Below are positions 7,773 through 19,623 of a DNA stretch of 64,000 bases, in pieces; position 1 is the first letter of the stretch, and each line of letters opens with the position of its first letter. Under the pieces are notes generated by a model. That model had not been told where the DNA came from, searched no databases, and saw nothing but the letters and a program-made list of their open reading frames with translations. The stretch spans positions 4,030,001 through 4,094,000 of the forward strand of contig NZ_CP134195.1 in assembly GCF_031585635.1 (NCBI RefSeq), written 5' to 3'. The translations under genes were made by a program, and so were the position numbers. Source of the stretch: Paraburkholderia sp. FT54 (GTDB lineage: Bacteria > Pseudomonadota > Gammaproteobacteria > Burkholderiales > Burkholderiaceae).

Positions 7773-9668
7773 TCAGCCGTTCGACTCCGGAACGTCGAGA
7801 TGCATAAGCGGCCCTTCCAGACGGCTTGCCTCGACCATCATGCTGATCGCATTCTCGAAGTTTCGCGTAAAGCGTTCGGTATCAAAGAGCGGAGCAGTGA
7901 CTCGATTTGCCGCCAATTCGGCGCGTAGCGCGCGACGGTACTCGGCATCGCGCCCGAAGCGCACCGCGATCCGCACCATGTCATCCGTGTCGGTGCCAAC
8001 CAGTTCCGGCAGATTTACCGCATTCAGCAGGCTTTCGCTCACGCGCGACGCGAAGTGCCAGCCGCGTGCGGTGATCACCGGAACGCCGGCCCACAGTGCA
8101 TCGGAGGTGGTCGTGTGGCCGTTACAGACGAGCGTGTCGAGCGCCGCATCCGCGAGTTGCAGACGGGCGATATGCTGGGCAGGCGCCGCGAACCCCGAGA
8201 AAAACAGACGCTTCGGGTCCACCCCTGCCAGTTCTGCCTGCAGGCGCAGGTTACGCTCCGCGCTTTCTCCCTGATTCAGCAGCCACAGCACGCTGTCCGG
8301 CACCTCGTGGAGCACCTGCATCCAGACACTGAAGCTGGTTCGGTCGATCTTGTAGGACTGGTTGAACGCGCAAAATACAACAGCGTCCATGGGCAGCCCG
8401 TGAGCGGCACGCGAACCTGAATCGCCGGCAACCGGACGCTTGCGGTCGTTGCACTGGTACGAGTGCGGCAGCCGGCAAAACTTCTCCGAATAGAACGCGG
8501 CGCTGCTATCGGGCGTCACGAACCTGTCGGACACGATGTAGTCGATAAACGGGACCGCCGAGCTGCCGGGAAAGCCGAGATAAGCCGCCTGCAACGGCGC
8601 GGGCCGGCACGCCATGATCCCGAGCCGTCCCCAGCCCGTGTGCCCCTTCAGATCGAACAGAATGTCCAACTCGTCGCTGACCATGCGCGCGGCGGCATCC
8701 GCATCGCTCATGGCGGTGATGTCGACGTGATGCTCGACCGCAGCCAGAAAACGCTGCCGGTAGACCGACGCATCCGGCGGACTGGAATCGTAGGCAAACA
8801 CCTCGAATCGCGAGCGATCGTGACACTCGAACAGACCCGCCATCAGATGCATGGTCGCGTGATTGCAGAAGTCCGACGAAAGGTATCCGACGCGAATCCG
8901 TGCCCCTGCGGCTTTCGCGCGTGACGCGGTGACGAGCGGATCGACCGAGGGCAGCATCCGCGCAGCGTAGGCCCGGGTAACCTCCAGGTTGTATAGCTCA
9001 TTCGCACACCAGGTCAGGTGTGTCAGCGGATATTCCTGGGTCGCGCCGTACTGCCCTTGCGCATAGTGTTCGCTGATCCGCAGCTGTAGCGACTCGATCC
9101 AGTCCCACTCGCACGTAAAGCGCGCCGGCACCAGTGCCGCGCCGAGAACGGGCGGCTCCGTGCCGCTCGGCCCCACGATCTTCTTGAATACGTTGGCCGC
9201 CTCTTCATACAACTCATTGCTTTGCAGCAATAGCGCGGCATTCGACAGGTAATGCGTGTTCACGCTACTCACGAGCAAACGACGCGCAAACGGCACGCCC
9301 TCGCGATAGCGGTTTGCATTGAACAGCGTGGTCACCATCGCATTCAGGATTTCATCGTTGCCCGGCTCTTCGGCGACGGCGAAGGTCAGGCACGAGAGCG
9401 CCTCGTCGATGCGGCGCTCACTGCCCAGCATCAAGCCCGCGACGAGCCAGTTACGCGCGCCGCCGCCCACCGCGCCGGCCCGGCGGTAAGTTTCGATCGC
9501 GCCGGCGTTCTGGCCGGACAGCCGCAACGCTTCCGCCTTGAGCGTCAGCAGCGCAGGATGATTCGGTTGCTGGTCGAGTAGGCTGTTGAGCTGCGTCAAA
9601 GCGCTCGCAGTCTGCCCGTTATGAATCTGGTGAATCAGTACGTCGGTCAGGTTGCTTTCAGTGGCCAT
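7773..9668 (-). CDS. TPR and O-GlcNAc-transferase-like (SPINDLY/GT41) protein
   Basis: A 631-residue predicted cytoplasmic glycosyltransferase. Residues 1-170 contain TPR-like helical repeats (AGAIETYRRAGAV, RIDEALSCLTFAVAEEPGN). Residues 257-610 match the GT41/OGT catalytic region: RIRVGYLSSDFCNHATMHL at 258-276, DLKGHTGWGR near 339, YLGFPGSS near 363, FNQSYKID at 435-442 with the Lys that contacts UDP in OGT, and GHTTTSDALWAGVPVIT. Enzymes of this family attach GlcNAc or glucose to Ser/Thr or Asn of proteins. The next gene upstream on the same strand encodes a giant Ser/Thr-rich repeat protein, an obvious candidate acceptor, although that link is inference. No strong ribosome site is seen before the ATG. 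Confidence 0.88.
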   Translation of the reverse strand: MATESNLTDVLIHQIHNGQTASALTQLNSLLDQQPNHPALLTLKAEALRLSGQNAGAIETYRRAGAVGGGARNWLVAGLMLGSERRIDEALSCLTFAVAEEPGNDEILNAMVTTLFNANRYREGVPFARRLLVSSVNTHYLSNAALLLQSNELYEEAANVFKKIVGPSGTEPPVLGAALVPARFTCEWDWIESLQLRISEHYAQGQYGATQEYPLTHLTWCANELYNLEVTRAYAARMLPSVDPLVTASRAKAAGARIRVGYLSSDFCNHATMHLMAGLFECHDRSRFEVFAYDSSPPDASVYRQRFLAAVEHHVDITAMSDADAAARMVSDELDILFDLKGHTGWGRLGIMACRPAPLQAAYLGFPGSSAVPFIDYIVSDRFVTPDSSAAFYSEKFCRLPHSYQCNDRKRPVAGDSGSRAAHGLPMDAVVFCAFNQSYKIDRTSFSVWMQVLHEVPDSVLWLLNQGESAERNLRLQAELAGVDPKRLFFSGFAAPAQHIARLQLADAALDTLVCNGHTTTSDALWAGVPVITARGWHFASRVSESLLNAVNLPELVGTDTDDMVRIAVRFGRDAEYRRALRAELAANRVTAPLFDTERFTRNFENAISMMVEASRLEGPLMHLDVPESNG

Positions 9669-10058
9669 GCCCAGCCCGGCCTGCTACCGGTCACTAGAAG
9701 AAAATGTTAGCTCGCGAGCCCGAGGCGCGCAGTCAATCCGCGCAGCCGCAGCCGCGATGCGCCGCTCTGTCGCCCGTCCGTTCCACCGGTCTTGCTGATC
9801 GTGCTGACTCGCAACCGTCCGGTCAACGGTCGAAGGCTTGGTTTCGGCGAGTATATCGAATCGCTCCCGTCGTCAAACGGGGGCGTCCCCAACGAGAAGC
9901 GCTCCGACATGATTGAAAAATGGTGAAACGACGGGCGGCATGACAATGCCGCCCGGATGTCCAGCTGAGCTTCTTGCACTGCGTCTGCTGACCCGACCGG
10001 TCACGGCGAACCTGACCGCCGTTAGCCGCTATCCGATCGAGCCAGCGACCGCCCGACC
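9669..10058. other. Spacer between repeat-protein gene and GT41-like gene
   Basis: This 390-bp stretch has no plausible gene. It contains one perfect inverted repeat, listed separately. The genes on both sides are on the minus strand, so it is either an internal operon spacer or holds the promoter of the two glycosyltransferase genes. Confidence 0.5.
9932..9955 (-). terminator. Perfect stem-loop downstream of the repeat-protein gene
   Basis: CGGGCGGCAT at 9932-9941 pairs with ATGCCGCCCG at 9946-9955 around a 4-base loop. On the minus strand, reading away from the repeat gene, the stem is followed by only a late, short T-run. It could be an attenuating terminator that lowers expression of the two transferase genes, or an RNA-stabilising 3' hairpin. 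Confidence 0.5.
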
Positions 10059-13000
10059 TCAGATGTTCAGATACGACACCTGAGTCGTCGACAGCGCCGC
10101 AACCTGCGTATTCGACAACGCGGTCACCTGCGTGGTCGTCAACGCAGCGATCTGGGTCGTGGACAGCGCGCCGACCTGCGTGGTCGTCAACGCTGCAACC
10201 TGCGTCGTCTTCAACGCAGCGATGTCGCCCGTCGACAGCGAACCGAGTTGTGTCACGCTCAGCGCTGCCACGTCGCTGTTCGTCAGCGAAGCGATCTGAC
10301 CGGTCGACAACGCGGCGATTTGCGCCGTCGAGAACCCGCCCGAGACCTGGGTGGTGGTCAGCGATGCCACTTGGGCATACGCCAGCGCCGCCACTTGCGT
10401 CGTCGACAGAACGGATACCTGGACCGTTGTCAGCGCGGCGACCTGGCTCGTCTTGAGTGCCGCGATGTCGCCCGTCGACAGCGCGCCAATTTGCGACGAA
10501 CTCAGTGCCGCCACGTCGGTCGTCGTCAACGACGCGACCTGGGTGGTCGACAACGCACCCACTTGCGTCGTGCTCAGCGCGCCCACTTGCGTGGTCGTCA
10601 GTGCCGCGACCTGGGTGGTCGACAATGCGCCCACTTGCACCGTCGACAGCGCGCCGACTTGCGCCGCCGTCAGCGCCGCCACTTGCGTCGTCTTCAGCGC
10701 CGCCACCTCGCCCGTCGACAACGCGCCGACTTGCACTGTGCTCAGCGCGCTGACCTGGCCGGTCGTCAGTGCCGCGATCTGCGTCGAGGTCAACCCGGCC
10801 ACCTGCGCCGTCGACAATGCGCCGATCTGCGTGGTGGTCAGTGCTGCCACTTGCGTCGTCTTCAGCGCGGCGATGTCACCCGTCGAGAGCGCGCCGAGTT
10901 GCGATGCGCTCAACGTTGCGACATCCGCCGTCGTCAGCGACGCGACCTGGGTGGTCGACAATGCGCCCACCTGAGTCGTGCTCAGCGCCCCAACCTGCGT
11001 GGTCGTCAGTGCTGCGACCTGGGTGGCCGTCAATGCGCCAACCTGTACCGTCGACAATGCGCCAACCTGGGTGGTGGTCAGTGCCGCCACTTGCGTCGTC
11101 TTCAACGCGGCGATGTCGCCTGTCGACAGTGCGCCCAGTTGCGACGCGCTCAGTGCGGCCACATCGGTCGTCGTCAGCGACGCGACCTGGGTGGTCGACA
11201 GCGCGCCGACTTGCACCGTGCTCAATGCGCCAACCTGCGCAGTCGTCAGGGATGCGACCTGGGACGTCGTCAATGCGCCAACCTGCACTGTCGACAACGC
11301 GCCAACCTGTGCCGATGTCAGTGCTACCACCTGCGTCGTCTTCAGCGATGCGATATCACCCGTCGACAATGCGCCGACCTGCACCGTGCTCAGTGCGCCG
11401 ACCTGCGAGGTCGTCAGGGATGCGACTTGCGTCGAGGTCAACGCGCCAACCTGTACCGTCGACAGTGCGCCGATCTGCGTAGTCGTCAGCGCCGCCACTT
11501 GCGTCGTCTTCAACGCGGCGACGTCGCCCGTCGACAACGCGCCGAGTTGCGATGCGCTCAGTGCCGCCACATCGGTCGTCGTCAGCGAGGCGACCTGGGT
11601 GGTCGACAGCGCGCCGACCTGCACCGTGCTCAACGCGCCAACCTGCGCAGTCGTCAGGGATGCGACCTGGGCTGCGGTCAAGGCGCCGACTTGTGCCGTC
11701 GACAAGGCGCCGACCTGGGTGGTTGTCAGCGCGGCGACCTGGGTCGTCCTCAATGCCGCGATATCGCCCGTCGACAGCGCGCCCACTTCAGCCGTGCTCA
11801 ACGTCGCGACGTTCGCGTTCGTCAGCGCCGCGACCTGACCGGTCGACAATCCGGCGACTTGCGCCGTGCTCAGTGCGCCGACCTGTGCCGTCGTCAGTGC
11901 CGCGACCTGCGACGAGGTCAAAGCACCAATCTGCACCGTCGACAGCGCGCCGATCTGCGCCGACGTGAGCGACGCCACCTGGGTCGTCTTCAGTGCCGCG
12001 ATATCGCCCGTCGACAACGCGCCGACCTGTGCCGTGCTCAGCGCGCCGACCTGGCCGGTCGACAGTGTCGCGACCTGGGTGGACGTCAACGCGCCGACCT
12101 GGGCCGTCGACAACGCGCCGATCTGCGTCGACGTCAGCGCCGCCACTTGCGTCGTCTTCAGTGCCGCGATGTCACCCGTCGACAACGCGCCCAGTTGCGA
12201 TGCGCTCAGTGCCGCCACATCCGTTGCCGTCAACGACGCGACCTGAGCGGTCGACAGCGCGCCAACCTGCGCGGTGCTGAGCGCACCGACTTGCGAGGTC
12301 GTCAGCGATGCGACCTGGGTGGCCGTCAATGCGCCAACCTGCACCGTCGACAATGCGCCAACCTGGGTGGTGGTCAGTGCCGCCACTTGCGTCGTCTTCA
12401 GTGCCGCGATGTCACCCGTCGACAACGCGCCCAGTTGCGACGCGCTCAATGCTGCTACGTCGCTCGTCGTCAGCGATGCGATCTGCGTGCCCGACAGCGC
12501 GCCCACTTGCGTCGTGCTCAGCGCGCCCACTTGCGTGGTCGTCAGTGCCGCGACCTGGATCGTGGTCAATGCGCCAACCTGTACCGTCGACAGCGCGCCG
12601 ACTTGCGCCGCCGTCAGTGCCGCCACTTGCGTCGTCTTCAGTGCCGCCACTTCGCCCGTCGACAATGCGCCGACTTGCACAGTGCTCAGTGCGCCGACTT
12701 GCGCGGTCGTCAGTGTTGCCACTTGCGCCGAGGTCAACGCGCCGACCTGTACCGTCGACAGTGCGCCGATCTGCGTAGTCGTCAGCGCCGCCACTTGCGC
12801 CGTCTTCAGCGCGGCGATGTCACCCGTCGACAACGCGCCCAGTTGCGATGCGCTCAATGCTGCTACGTCGCTCGTCGTCAGCGACGCGACCTGCGCGGTC
12901 GACAGTGCGCCAACCTGCGTCGTGCTCAGTGCACCAACCTGCGTGGCCGTCAGAGCGCCGACCTGAGTCGCCGTCAATGCACCCACCTGTACCGTCGACA

Positions 13001-14342
13001 GCGCGCCGACCTGCGCGGTCGTCAGCGCCGCCACCTGCGTCGTCTTCAGCGATGCGATATCACCCGTCGACAATGCGCCGACCTGCACCGTGCTCAGTGC
13101 GCCGACCTGCGAGGTCGTCAGGGATGCGACTTGCGTCGAGGTCAACGCGCCAACCTGTACCGTCGACAGTGCGCCGATCTGCGTAGTCGTCAGCGCCGCC
13201 ACTTGCGTCGTCTTCAACGCGGCGACGTCGCCCGTCGACAACGCGCCGAGTTGCGATGCGCTCAGTGCCGCCACATCGGTCGTCGTCAGCGAGGCGACCT
13301 GGGTGGTCGACAGCGCGCCGACCTGCACCGTGCTCAACGCGCCAACCTGCGCAGTCGTCAGGGATGCGACCTGGGCTGCGGTCAAGGCGCCGACTTGTGC
13401 CGTCGACAAGGCGCCGACCTGGGTGGTTGTCAGCGCGGCGACCTGGGTCGTCCTCAATGCCGCGATATCGCCCGTCGACAGCGCGCCCAATTCGCTGACG
13501 CTCAACGCAGCAACGTTGGCGTTCGTCAGCGCGGCGACCTGTCCGGTCGACAAACCGGCGACCTGCGCCGTCGACAGCGAGACCACTTGCGACGTCGTCA
13601 GCGCACCCACCTGGGTGACCGTCAGCGCGCCGATCTGCGCCGTCGACAACGCGCCGATCTGCGCCGACGTGAGCGACGCCACCTGGGTCGTCTTCAATGC
13701 GGCGATGTCGGCCGTCGACAACGCGCCGACCTGCACAGTGCTGAGCGAAGCCACTTGGGTAGTCGTCAGTGCCGCGACCTGGGTACCCGTCAATGCGCCA
13801 ACCTGCGCCGTCGACAGTGCGCCGATCTGCGTGACCGTCAACGCGGCGACCTGCGCCGTCTTCAGCGCCGCGATGTCGCCCGTCGAAAATGCGCCCAATT
13901 GCGATGCGCTCAGCGACGCGACGTCGGTCACCGACAGCGACGCGATCTGTCCGGTCGACAGTGCACCCACTTGCACGCTGGACAGCGCACCGAGTTGCGT
14001 CGCCGTCAGCGCGGCCATCTGCACGTAAGTCAATGCAGCGACCTGAGTGGTCGACAACCCCTGGATTTGCGCGGTTGACAGCGCGCTCAGCTGGCTCGTC
14101 TTGAGCGCAGCGATATCCGAGGTCGACAGTGCGCCGATCTGCGACGAGGACAACACCGACAGCGCGGCCGAACTCAGGCTCACGATATCGGAGGTCGACA
14201 TCGCGGCGATCTGCGCCGTCGTCAATGCGGGTGCCTGGCTCGATGAAAGAGCCGCGATGTCAGAAGTTGAAAGAGCCCCGATCTGTGTGGTCGTCAGCGC
14301 AGCGATTTGCGCCGGCGAGAATGCCGATACGATTGAAGTCAT
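10059..14342 (-). CDS. Giant octapeptide-repeat protein, Ser/Thr-rich (1427 residues)
   Basis: After MTSI the whole protein is 177 tandem octads of consensus [V/I]-[A/G]-[A/S]-L-[S/T]-T-x-Q, ending in VSYLNI. Only octad 167 (VSGGFSTAQ) has nine residues. There is no Cys, Trp or His, only 17 Lys and 2 Arg, and two Pro near the N-terminus. Each basic residue sits in an octad like AALKTTQ, preceded by one ending in Asp or Glu (STGD or STGE), and these pairs recur every 7 or 10 octads. No N-terminal signal peptide, membrane segment or anchor domain is visible. I do not recognise a named family. Similar L-[ST]-T-x-[QD]-[IV] repeats occur in large bacterial proteins, often called adhesin-like or beta-strand-repeat proteins. 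A surface or secreted filament is a guess. Terminal octads are more degenerate than central ones. GGGA lies about 8 bp before the ATG. Confidence 0.85.
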   Translation of the reverse strand: MTSIVSAFSPAQIAALTTTQIGALSTSDIAALSSSQAPALTTAQIAAMSTSDIVSLSSAALSVLSSSQIGALSTSDIAALKTSQLSALSTAQIQGLSTTQVAALTYVQMAALTATQLGALSSVQVGALSTGQIASLSVTDVASLSASQLGAFSTGDIAALKTAQVAALTVTQIGALSTAQVGALTGTQVAALTTTQVASLSTVQVGALSTADIAALKTTQVASLTSAQIGALSTAQIGALTVTQVGALTTSQVVSLSTAQVAGLSTGQVAALTNANVAALSVSELGALSTGDIAALRTTQVAALTTTQVGALSTAQVGALTAAQVASLTTAQVGALSTVQVGALSTTQVASLTTTDVAALSASQLGALSTGDVAALKTTQVAALTTTQIGALSTVQVGALTSTQVASLTTSQVGALSTVQVGALSTGDIASLKTTQVAALTTAQVGALSTVQVGALTATQVGALTATQVGALSTTQVGALSTAQVASLTTSDVAALSASQLGALSTGDIAALKTAQVAALTTTQIGALSTVQVGALTSAQVATLTTAQVGALSTVQVGALSTGEVAALKTTQVAALTAAQVGALSTVQVGALTTIQVAALTTTQVGALSTTQVGALSGTQIASLTTSDVAALSASQLGALSTGDIAALKTTQVAALTTTQVGALSTVQVGALTATQVASLTTSQVGALSTAQVGALSTAQVASLTATDVAALSASQLGALSTGDIAALKTTQVAALTSTQIGALSTAQVGALTSTQVATLSTGQVGALSTAQVGALSTGDIAALKTTQVASLTSAQIGALSTVQIGALTSSQVAALTTAQVGALSTAQVAGLSTGQVAALTNANVATLSTAEVGALSTGDIAALRTTQVAALTTTQVGALSTAQVGALTAAQVASLTTAQVGALSTVQVGALSTTQVASLTTTDVAALSASQLGALSTGDVAALKTTQVAALTTTQIGALSTVQVGALTSTQVASLTTSQVGALSTVQVGALSTGDIASLKTTQVVALTSAQVGALSTVQVGALTTSQVASLTTAQVGALSTVQVGALSTTQVASLTTTDVAALSASQLGALSTGDIAALKTTQVAALTTTQVGALSTVQVGALTATQVAALTTTQVGALSTTQVGALSTTQVASLTTADVATLSASQLGALSTGDIAALKTTQVAALTTTQIGALSTAQVAGLTSTQIAALTTGQVSALSTVQVGALSTGEVAALKTTQVAALTAAQVGALSTVQVGALSTTQVAALTTTQVGALSTTQVGALSTTQVASLTTTDVAALSSSQIGALSTGDIAALKTSQVAALTTVQVSVLSTTQVAALAYAQVASLTTTQVSGGFSTAQIAALSTGQIASLTNSDVAALSVTQLGSLSTGDIAALKTTQVAALTTTQVGALSTTQIAALTTTQVTALSNTQVAALSTTQVSYLNI
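11327..11785 (-). repeat. Copy 1 of a perfect 459-bp direct repeat inside the octad gene
   Basis: Base-by-base comparison shows identity with 13031-13489, offset by 1704 bp, which is exactly 71 octad units of 24 bp. The surrounding octads differ at many synonymous sites, so this is a recent duplication or gene-conversion tract within an older repeat array. Confidence 0.9.
13031..13489 (-). repeat. Copy 2 of the perfect 459-bp direct repeat
   Basis: Identical to 11327-11785. The match breaks at both ends after one differing base (A/G before, C/A after), and homology at the octad level continues beyond. Confidence 0.9.
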
Positions 14343-14867
14343 TAGTCATCCCGTAGCTTTGGTTTTTTGCGGCGTGCTTAATACTGTCGTTGTGAACCTC
14401 GATTTTTCCAGACCGCCGCCTGGCTCAGACTTGTTATCGGCCAACCATTACCAAATCTTTAGAGAAGTTGCCGAAACTTCCACCCCTTTATGTCTTATGT
14501 GTTTTGTTTCTTATAAATCAATCGGTTAGATATTTATCCGGTGCTTCTCCAAGGGTAACTATCTGGAAAAACATCGTGTCAATCCGATGGCAAATCGGCC
14601 GCTGGCAGAAAGAACGCGATCCGATTCGGCCAATTCTTTCAAATTACTTTCCAATATGATTGTCAGGCGCTAAAAAGCCTCGATGCGCGGAAGAAGCCAG
14701 GAGGGAGCGGCGCCCCGCGCAAAAAACCCCTCATAGCGTGCCAGCCCGATTTGTGCTTTACTTTTCGGCAGCCTTATAAAAAACCGAAGCACCCTAATCG
14801 GACCCTACGAAAAGGCAGCGGAAGAAAAAACAAAAGGTCCGGTCTCACCCCATAAGGAGACAACTTC
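14343..14867. other. A+T-rich divergent promoter region
   Basis: About 525 bp separate the divergent octad-repeat gene and the CO-dehydrogenase-like operon. Much of it (roughly 14350-14660 and 14750-14840) is clearly richer in A and T than the flanks, with runs such as TTTTTTGC, TTCTTATAAATC and CTTATAAAAAAC. I see no gene. Both promoters must lie here, and A+T-rich DNA of this kind is a usual binding target for H-NS-type silencers. Confidence 0.5.
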
Positions 14868-15386
<519 letters not shown>

Positions 15387-15396
15387 GGAGCCGACG

Positions 15397-17778
<2,382 letters not shown>

Positions 17779-17800
17779 GATCCTGAGCGGAGCATTCGAC

Positions 17801-18598
17801 ATGTATTCATTCGAGTATCAACGCGCGACGGATCCCAAAGCGGCCGCCGCCAGCCTCACCGCCGACAGCGACGCGAAGTTTCTGGCCGGCGGCCAGAGCC
17901 TGTTGCCCACCATGCGGCTGCGCCTCGCCCAGCCGTCGCGGCTGATCGACGTGACGCGAATTCCCGCGCTCAAAGCGATCACCGTCGACGCCAAAACGGT
18001 GACGATCGGCGCCGCCGTATGTCACGCCGACGTCGCGGATCACGCGGAACTGCGGCGTGTATCGCCGGGGCTCGCGGATCTCGCCGCGCACATCGGCGAT
18101 CGCCAGGTGCGCGCGCTCGGCACGATAGGCGGTTCGCTTGCCAACAATGACCCGGCCGCGTGTTATCCGGCCGCGGCAATGGCGTTAGACGCGACCATCG
18201 TCACGGACCGGCGGCGCATTGCATCGAGCGACTTCTTCGTCGGCATGTATGAGACGGCGTTGGAGCCCGATGAGCTAATCGTGGCCGTGGAGTTTCCAGT
18301 ACCCGAGCGCGCGGCGTACGAGAAATTCCGCAATCCCGCTTCGCACTTTGCGTTGGTCGGCGTGTTCGTCGCGAAGTTCGCGAGCGGTGTGCGCGTGGCG
18401 GTGACGGGCGCGGCGGCATCGGTGTTTCGTGTGCCGGAACTGGAAAGCGCGCTGTCGGCGAACTTCGCGCCCGAGGCCGCACGCAGTGTGACGGTGTCGG
18501 CTGCCGACCTGAACACCGACATGCACGCGAGCGCCGAATACCGCGCGCATCTGATTCCGGTGCTGGCCGCGCGCGCGGTGACGAAGGCGAACGTTTAG
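17801..18598 (+). CDS. Molybdenum hydroxylase medium subunit, FAD-binding (CoxM-like)
   Basis: A 265-residue flavoprotein subunit that takes electrons from the Fe-S clusters and hands them to the acceptor. The FAD-contacting motifs AGGQSLLP (residues 28-35) and TIGGSLANNDPAA (about residues 108-120) are both present. A C-terminal CO-dehydrogenase-flavoprotein domain follows. Length fits the family. It lies 22 bp after the large subunit gene in the same operon. Confidence 0.93.
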   Translation: MYSFEYQRATDPKAAAASLTADSDAKFLAGGQSLLPTMRLRLAQPSRLIDVTRIPALKAITVDAKTVTIGAAVCHADVADHAELRRVSPGLADLAAHIGDRQVRALGTIGGSLANNDPAACYPAAAMALDATIVTDRRRIASSDFFVGMYETALEPDELIVAVEFPVPERAAYEKFRNPASHFALVGVFVAKFASGVRVAVTGAAASVFRVPELESALSANFAPEAARSVTVSAADLNTDMHASAEYRAHLIPVLAARAVTKANV

Positions 18599-18730
18599 CT
18601 TTTCCTCGCTGTTCGCGGCTGGTGTCGCCTGTGCTAGCACGGGCACATCAGCCGCATTCGCCCACGTACGCCAAGGCCGCTTCACTTCGTTGGCGTCGCT
18701 TCAGCTTCATCGCGCAGATTCGGGAGCACC

Positions 18731-19618
18731 ATGCAGCCCGCTTCAATCGACGACACCCTCTCTCAACTCGCCGGCCAAAGCTATTTCGCCAGCCGCGAGC
18801 TGGCGACCGCGCTGTATCTCGCGCTGCGCATGGAGCGGCCGTTGTTTGTCGAAGGCGAGCCGGGCGTTGGCAAGACCGAGCTCGCCAAGGCCGCGGCGGG
18901 CATGCTCGGCACCTCGATGTTGCGCCTGCAATGTTATGAAGGTCTCGACACGGCAAGCGCGCTTTACGAATGGGACTATCCGCGGCAGATCATGGCGCTG
19001 CGTCTTGCCGAAGCGGCGGGCGAACGTCCCGACAACGACACCTTGTATCGCGGGGAATTTCTGCTGAAGCGTCCGTTGCTGCAAGCGCTGATGCCGGACG
19101 AAAATCATCCCGGCGCACGGCGCGTGTTGCTGATCGACGAGATCGACCGCGCCGACGAGCCGTTCGAAGCCTTTCTGCTGGAACTGCTTTCGGACTTTCA
19201 GGTATCGATTCCCGAATACGGCACGGTCCGCGCGGCGCAACCGCCGCTCGTCGTGATGACCTCCAACCGCACGCGCGAAGTGCACGACGCCTTGAAGCGC
19301 CGTTGCCTGTATCAATGGATCGGCTATCCCGAGCGCGATCGCGAGCTCGAAATCGTCGCTGCTCGCGCGCCGCAAACGTCGGCGGAATTGCAGCGGCGCG
19401 CGGTCGATTTCGTTCATCGGCTGCGTGGCATGGATCTGTTCAAGGCGCCCGGCATCGCCGAGACGATCGACTGGTGCCGCGCGCTGGAAGCGTTGTCGGT
19501 GACGGAACTCGATCCGCAATCGGTACACAACACGCTTGGCGTGCTGCTCAAGTATCAGGACGATCTGACGCGCGTCGACGCCGCGCAAATCGCGCAGTGT
19601 CTCGCCGCGCCTGGATAG
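18731..19618 (+). CDS. MoxR-family AAA+ ATPase (CoxD-like)
   Basis: A 295-residue AAA+ ATPase. Walker A is GEPGVGKTELAKAA, Walker B is VLLIDEIDRADEPFE, and sensor-1 lies in VVMTSNRTREV. In cox operons the CoxD/CoxE (MoxR/VWA) pair helps assemble the active site of the Mo enzyme. Here too the VWA gene follows immediately (5-bp gap). The gene starts 132 bp after the medium subunit. No strong ribosome site is seen, but the frame and N-terminus match the family. Confidence 0.9.
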   Translation: MQPASIDDTLSQLAGQSYFASRELATALYLALRMERPLFVEGEPGVGKTELAKAAAGMLGTSMLRLQCYEGLDTASALYEWDYPRQIMALRLAEAAGERPDNDTLYRGEFLLKRPLLQALMPDENHPGARRVLLIDEIDRADEPFEAFLLELLSDFQVSIPEYGTVRAAQPPLVVMTSNRTREVHDALKRRCLYQWIGYPERDRELEIVAARAPQTSAELQRRAVDFVHRLRGMDLFKAPGIAETIDWCRALEALSVTELDPQSVHNTLGVLLKYQDDLTRVDAAQIAQCLAAPG

Positions 19619-19623
19619 CCAGC

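Noticed and set aside
10248..14078. Open frame of 1276 codons on the plus strand opposite the octad gene
   Set aside because: It exists only because the 24-bp repeat unit has no stop in that frame. The translation is Arg/Cys/Gln-rich and has no sensible start or ribosome site; several other frames are also long for the same reason.
10059..14342. Regular 24-bp repeats that could be taken for a CRISPR array
   Set aside because: The repeats are directly adjacent without unique spacers, keep one reading frame over 4.2 kb and encode octapeptides.
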